From positions 4,259 to 68,258 of the forward strand of contig NZ_JALJYC010000014.1 of the NCBI RefSeq assembly GCF_024170405.1: a stretch of DNA of 64,000 bases, in the 5' to 3' direction. The translations under genes and the position numbers were made by a program. Positions 60,371 to 64,000 of the stretch are shown piece by piece (position 1 is the stretch's first letter; the number at the start of each line of letters is the position of its first letter). The DNA comes from Neisseria perflava. Its GTDB lineage: Bacteria > Pseudomonadota > Gammaproteobacteria > Burkholderiales > Neisseriaceae. The notes under the pieces were generated by a model that searched no databases, was not told the DNA's origin, and saw nothing but the letters and a program-made list of their open reading frames with translations.

Positions 60371-60390
60371 AGGATTATAACCATTATCAA
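60371..60390 (-). promoter_or_regulatory. Fur-like box
   Basis: On the minus strand GATAATGGTTATAATC matches the first half of the 19-bp Fur consensus well (12 of 19 overall); 30 bases upstream of the receptor ATG. Confidence 0.5.
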
Positions 60391-60433
60391 AATGTTAAGC
60401 TATCGAAAAGAAAATATATTGTAAAGATGTTAA

Positions 60434-60470
60434 AGGCCGTCTGAAAACACCAAATTTTCAGACGGCCTTT
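60434..60470. terminator. DUS-pair terminator of rluF
   Basis: AAGGCCGTCTGAAAA-CACCAAA-TTTTCAGACGGCCTTTG. Confidence 0.8.
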
Positions 60471-60486
60471 GAGGATTAGTCAGTCG

Positions 60487-61230
60487 TTAAAACGATTCGT
60501 TCGCTCTCAAATAGCGCCATTTGCCCGGCGGCAGTTTGCCCAGCTTGACCTTACCCATGCGGATGCGTTTGAGGCCGGTCACGCGCAGGCCGACCAGCTC
60601 GCACATGCGGCGGATTTGGCGTTTTTTGCCTTGCTTCAATACAAAGCGCAGCTGGTCTTCGTTTTGCCATTCCACTTTGGCCGGACGCAGTTTTTCGCCG
60701 TCCAAACTCAAGCCGTGGTTGAGCAGCGCCAAACCTTTGTCGTCGAGCTTGCCGCGCACGCGCACCAGATATTCTTTTTCGCTGCTGCTGTTTTCGCCGA
60801 TAAGCTGCTTGGCGATACGCCCATCTTGCGTGAGTACCAACAGGCCGACGGAGTCAATATCCAAACGGCCGGCGGGCGCTAGGCCGAATTTGTGCTTTTC
60901 GCTGAATTCGATACGGCTGTCGTCGCCTTCCCAACGGTTTTCGGGCGTAATCAGCTCGGCGGCGGATTTGTAGCCTTTTTCCGCTTGGGCGCTGACGTAG
61001 CCGACGGGTTTGTTGAGCAGTATCGTCACCCGCGCCGCCTGTTTTTCGTACGCCTGTTTGTTTAAATCAATGCGGTCGGCTTCGGTGACTTTTTGGCCGA
61101 GGACGGCGGTTTGGCCGTTGACCTTGATCCAGCCCTGCTCGATATAGCTGTCGGCTTCGCGGCGGGAGCAAAGGCCGAGTTGCGCCATGCGCTTGGAGAG
61201 GCGCATGGTTTCGGTGTTGTCGTGTTGCAT
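60487..61230 (-). CDS. rluF: Pseudouridine synthase, RluF-like
   Basis: 247 residues. S4 domain (MRLSKRMAQLGLCSRREADSYIEQGWIKVNG), then the RsuA/RluF catalytic domain with Asp in GRLDIDSVGLLVL and GKKRQIRRMCELVGL. RluF modifies U2604 of 23S rRNA in E. coli. Shorter than E. coli RluF (about 290) because the C-terminal basic tail is short. The inner Met9 is an alternative start. Assignment to RluF over RluE/RsuA is moderate. Confidence 0.85.
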   Translation of the reverse strand: MQHDNTETMRLSKRMAQLGLCSRREADSYIEQGWIKVNGQTAVLGQKVTEADRIDLNKQAYEKQAARVTILLNKPVGYVSAQAEKGYKSAAELITPENRWEGDDSRIEFSEKHKFGLAPAGRLDIDSVGLLVLTQDGRIAKQLIGENSSSEKEYLVRVRGKLDDKGLALLNHGLSLDGEKLRPAKVEWQNEDQLRFVLKQGKKRQIRRMCELVGLRVTGLKRIRMGKVKLGKLPPGKWRYLRANESF

Positions 61231-61285
61231 AATGGGTTCACTTGGAAAAGATGAGCGATTATAGCATTATCTGCGGCTTTGCCCG

Positions 61286-61331
61286 TTTTCAGACGGCCTT
61301 TTGCGCGGACAGGGCAGGCCGTCTGAAAACA
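61286..61331. repeat. DUS inverted pair between rluF and the ABC exporter
   Basis: TTTTCAGACGGCCT and AGGCCGTCTGAAAA, with an 18-base spacer, in a divergent region. Confidence 0.6.
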
Positions 61332-61380
61332 GGAGACTGCCCAAACGAAAATTTCAAAAGACTACATACATTTGCAACGG

Positions 61381-61386
61381 TATAAT
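61381..61386 (+). promoter_or_regulatory. -10 element TATAAT
   Basis: Perfect -10; it covers the candidate ATG at 61385 and so argues for the downstream start at 61427. Confidence 0.4.
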
Positions 61387-61426
61387 GCCTTTCGATTATT
61401 GTTATCACTTACTTTTAAAAAACAAA

Positions 61427-63094
61427 ATGTTTAAAATTCTCAAACAGTTCAAATGGTTTCTTAAAGATTACTGGTGGCGTAAAGATAATTTACTGTCTTG
61501 GCTGATTCTTGCTGTATTGGTGGCACTCGGTTTCGGCGTGGTCGAAATCAATGTGCGCATTAATGAATGGAGCAAAACCTTTTACGACACGCTCGAGGCT
61601 TTGCAGGGCGGCAAGCTGTATGTATTGGTGCAGGAATATTTGATTTATATCGCCATTTTCGTGGTGGCGGCGGTATATCGCGCCTGGCTGCGCAAGCTCC
61701 TGATTATCCGCTGGCGCTCGCACCTGACCGAACGGCTGTTGGGCGAATGGCTGGATAAACGCGCCTATTACCGCATCGCGCTCAAACAAACCACCGACAA
61801 CCCCGACCAGCGTATCGCCGAAGACGTGAATATTTTTGTCTCGCGCACCATCGAGCTGTTTATCTCGCTCTTAACCAACCTCGCGCAGCTGTATTCGTTT
61901 GTGGCGATTTTGTGGAAACTGTCGGGTACGCATACCTTCAACATTATGGGCAGTAATATTACCGTTACCGGTTATTTGGTGTGGATCGCCGTGGCCTATG
62001 CCCTGTTCGGCAGTATTTTCACCCAAGTTATCGGTAAAAAATTGCACGTTTTAAACTACCGCCAACAAAAATTCGAGGCCGATTTCCGCGCCTCGCTGGT
62101 GCGCAAAAACGACAACGCCGAGCAAATCGCCCTCTATCACGGCGAAACGCGCGAACACGCCACCCTGCGCGGCGAGTTTAACGAAATTATCGGCAACTGG
62201 CACCTGCTGATGAACCGCGAGCGTAATCTCGGTTTCTTTACCACCGCTTACGACCGCTTTTCGCTAATGCTGCCGGTATTGGTGAGTATTCCGCTGTTTA
62301 TCGCCAAAGCCATCACCCTCGGCGGCCTGATGCAGATTCGCAGCGCTTTTAGCGCCGTGTTCAACTCGTTAAGCTGGTTTGTGTTTGCCTATACCATCCT
62401 GCCCGAATGGAGCGCCACCGTGCAGCGTTTGTATCAGTTCCGCCACAACATCCACACCGAGCAGGCCAACGACAAAACCCCGCCGCTTTCAGACGGCCTC
62501 ACCATAGACGGCCTCAATATTTACACTCCGACAGGCGAAGCCATTTTGACCGATGTGCGCGCCCGAATCAGCCCGCGCAAATGGACGCAGCTGGCCGGAC
62601 GCAGCGGTTTGGGCAAATCCACCCTGTTGCGCACCATCGGCGGCTTGTGGGCAGATTACGAAGGCAGCTGGCAGGCGCCGCAAGGCCGCAGCCTGCTTTT
62701 GCCGCAGCGCACCTATCTGGGCAGCGGAACGCTGGCCGAAATCATCAGCTATCCCGACAGCCAAATCCATGACGACAGCGTGTACCGCGACTTACTCGCC
62801 GCCGTCGGTTTGGAAAAATGGCAGCATGATTTGCACAAAGCGCAAAACTGGGAGCAGACCCTCTCCGCCGGCGAACAGCAGCGCATCGCCATCGCCCGCG
62901 CCTTGCTGATTCAGCCCGACTACCTGTATCTGGACGAAAATACCTCCGCGCTGGACATGCAGTCTGCCCGCCGTTTGCTGCAATTATTGAAAGAGCGGCT
63001 TCCTGATACCACTGTGGTGATTGTCAGTCATCAGCCTGAGTTGGCGGATATGTATGACGAGGTATTGGATTTGACACCGTTTAGGGCGGGGTAA
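61427..63094 (+). CDS. ABC transporter, fused membrane and ATPase domains (SbmA/YddA-type)
   Basis: 555 residues from MFKILKQFKWFL. Six membrane helices (ABC_membrane_2 as in SbmA, BacA and human ABCD), then an ATPase domain with Walker A LAGRSGLGKSTLL, signature LSAGEQQRIAIARA and Walker B DYLYLDENTSALD. E. coli YddA is the closest type I recall; substrates of the family are peptides, cobalamin or fatty acyl groups. The start may also be 61385. The Walker A glycine-arginine (GRSG) and Asn after DE are slight departures from consensus. Confidence 0.85.
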   Translation: MFKILKQFKWFLKDYWWRKDNLLSWLILAVLVALGFGVVEINVRINEWSKTFYDTLEALQGGKLYVLVQEYLIYIAIFVVAAVYRAWLRKLLIIRWRSHLTERLLGEWLDKRAYYRIALKQTTDNPDQRIAEDVNIFVSRTIELFISLLTNLAQLYSFVAILWKLSGTHTFNIMGSNITVTGYLVWIAVAYALFGSIFTQVIGKKLHVLNYRQQKFEADFRASLVRKNDNAEQIALYHGETREHATLRGEFNEIIGNWHLLMNRERNLGFFTTAYDRFSLMLPVLVSIPLFIAKAITLGGLMQIRSAFSAVFNSLSWFVFAYTILPEWSATVQRLYQFRHNIHTEQANDKTPPLSDGLTIDGLNIYTPTGEAILTDVRARISPRKWTQLAGRSGLGKSTLLRTIGGLWADYEGSWQAPQGRSLLLPQRTYLGSGTLAEIISYPDSQIHDDSVYRDLLAAVGLEKWQHDLHKAQNWEQTLSAGEQQRIAIARALLIQPDYLYLDENTSALDMQSARRLLQLLKERLPDTTVVIVSHQPELADMYDEVLDLTPFRAG

Positions 63095-63138
63095 GGGACG
63101 GACGGGGCATACATATGCGGTATGCACCCGTCGTTTCC

Positions 63139-63188
63139 AAGCAGAATGCCGTCTGAAAAACATTGTTTTTCAGACGGCATTCTGCTTG
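63139..63188. terminator. Long DUS-pair terminator
   Basis: AAGCAGAATGCCGTCTGAAAAA arm (22 bases) and its complement around CATTG. The AT dialect is used. One of the longest stems in the window. Confidence 0.85.
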
Positions 63189-63249
63189 TTTAGGACGGTT
63201 TCAACCCGGCACTTGAGGTGGGAATCCGCCTTGCGGCAAGCAAGTACGG

Positions 63250-63534
63250 CTAAACCCGTTTTTCGGCCGCCAAATACGCCGCATTCTTATCCCGCCTGCC
63301 CACGCTGATGACCGTCACCGTCACAATATTGTCGCGCACCTGATACACCAAGCGGTAGCCGGTGCTGCGCAGCTTGATTTTGTAGCAGTCGGGCAGATTG
63401 TGCAGCGCGGCAGAGGGCACGCGCGGGTTTTCCAGCCGCTCCTTCAATTTTTTGCGGAACTGCTGGCGGATACTGCCGTCGAGCTTGTCCCATTCAGCTT
63501 CCGCAGAGGGAAGCATAATCAGTTTATAAGTCAT
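63250..63534 (-). CDS. RelE/ParE-family toxin
   Basis: 94 residues. TYKLIMLPSAEAEWDKLDGSIRQQFRKKLKERLENPR and the end DCYKIKLRSTGYRLVYQVRDNIVTVTVISVGRRDK are typical RelE/YoeB/ParE folds. In RelE it would cut mRNA at the ribosome; ParE homologues target gyrase instead. I chose ATG 63534, which overlaps the antitoxin stop by 11 bases. Confidence 0.9.
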   Translation of the reverse strand: MTYKLIMLPSAEAEWDKLDGSIRQQFRKKLKERLENPRVPSAALHNLPDCYKIKLRSTGYRLVYQVRDNIVTVTVISVGRRDKNAAYLAAEKRV

Positions 63535-63766
63535 CGATGGATACCTCGCGACCGACTTCGTTGGCACGCTCCATCACAATTTTCGCATCTTCCAAGTCTT
63601 CCAGATAATCCATCAAACCTTCATAAAATTTGGCCGACAGCAGATAAGCCTCCGGGCGGTTGTGGTTCAGCACCGCCACCACACCTTCGGATTCTTCCAC
63701 AATCGAGCTGAAATTACGTTTGAGTTCGGTCACGCTGACGGCGTAGTCGGCTAATACGGCATGCAT
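63524..63766 (-). CDS. Phd/YefM-family antitoxin
   Basis: 80 residues. VSVTELKRNFSSIVEESEGVVAVLNHNRPEAYLLSAKFYE matches the DNA-binding, autoregulating N-terminal domain of Phd/YefM; the C-terminal acidic helix (DYLEDLEDAKIVMERANE) would cover the toxin. First gene of the pair, with AAGGAACTGCC before the ATG. Confidence 0.9.
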   Translation of the reverse strand: MHAVLADYAVSVTELKRNFSSIVEESEGVVAVLNHNRPEAYLLSAKFYEGLMDYLEDLEDAKIVMERANEVGREVSIDDL

Positions 63767-63847
63767 GGCAGTTCCTTTGGTACAGGTAAATTAACAGATT
63801 TATTTTACATCAAATTAAATATTGTTTAAAGCACTGAATTTAGTGTA

Positions 63848-63880
63848 GGCCGTCTGAAAAACATATTTTCAGACGGCCTT
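63848..63880 (-). terminator. DUS pair at the IS30 gene end
   Basis: AGGCCGTCTGAAAA-ACA-TATTTTCAGACGGCCT; the transposase stop codon overlaps its last bases. Confidence 0.7.
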
Positions 63881-64000
63881 ACATTCGCATTTCAAGTGCA
63901 ACATCTGCAACATCGGAAATTAACGGTTTAAATATCCCCAAGAACAAACTGCCCGGTGTTTCATAGCCGAGCGTTTTTCTTGGACGGTGGTTCAGTTGTT
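63879..64000 (-). CDS. IS30-family transposase, C-terminal end
   Basis: The last 40 residues are visible; the rest lies beyond the window. QLNHRPRKTLGYETPGSLF is the diagnostic IS30-family end of the DDE catalytic domain (family NxRPRKxLGYxTP), followed by GIFKPLISDVADVALEMRM. It is too short to be noticed as a normal open frame. The stop abuts a DUS pair, which suggests insertion next to the uptake sequence or later exchange. Completeness cannot be judged here. Confidence 0.85.
   Translation of the reverse strand, partial: QLNHRPRKTLGYETPGSLFLGIFKPLISDVADVALEMRM

Overview
The window is a chromosomal segment of a commensal-type Neisseria. The strongest evidence is dozens of copies of the Neisseria DNA uptake sequence core GCCGTCTGAA, mostly preceded by AG, the AG-DUS dialect of many commensal neisseriae; AT-GCCGTCTGAA copies are a minority. 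Most copies sit as inverted pairs after genes and double as terminators. Gene content also fits Neisseria: di-haem cytochrome c5, a class III RNR with a short NrdD, AsmA, BamC-DapA, and neighbouring tRNA-Asp and tRNA-Val. No rRNA, CRISPR array or prophage was seen.

Layout: 1-7 kb holds the end of a sugar MFS transporter, an alpha/beta hydrolase, NhaC, a hexose-phosphate mutarotase and dnaX-ybaB. 7-13.8 kb holds AsmA, a DAHP-synthase-like protein without the catalytic motifs, cytochrome c5, tRNA-Arg, an aromatic aminotransferase and FolP. 14-24 kb is mainly housekeeping: a family 2 glycosyltransferase, GlmM, DedA, AnsA-TatD, PrfA, Pta and TrmA. 24-32 kb is mostly minus strand: a nitronate-monooxygenase-like flavoprotein, ApaH, RidA, HemW, RdgB, BamC and DapA. 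32-40 kb holds a nucleobase permease, the anaerobic ribonucleotide reductase operon behind tandem NrdR-like boxes, two tandem secreted cysteine-rich proteins, Dut, PdxH and RluB.

40.6-45.5 kb is a giant repetitive adhesin: a BapA-type N-terminus, Ig-like repeats and RTX-like Gly-Asp repeats, split by a +1 frame change near 41087. 45.7-53 kb holds PyrG, FadD, a LMW tyrosine phosphatase with a conserved unknown protein, three tRNAs, and RibA with a GAF-like protein. 53.4-64 kb is the most accessory part: a divergent aldehyde/alcohol dehydrogenase pair, a luciferase-like flavin oxidoreductase and an ArsR-type regulator that share a near-identical palindrome, a TonB siderophore receptor with a Fur-like box, RluF, an SbmA/YddA-type ABC exporter, a Phd/RelE toxin-antitoxin pair, and the 3' end of an IS30-family transposase at the window edge.

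The best leads are a three-copy 160-173 bp repeat with terminal inverted repeats, one copy of which appears to supply part of the prfA promoter; the shared ArsR/LLM operator; the DAHP-synthase pseudoenzyme; the split adhesin; and a DnaA-box cluster between pta and trmA. Everything was read by eye and from recalled family motifs; no database search was run.
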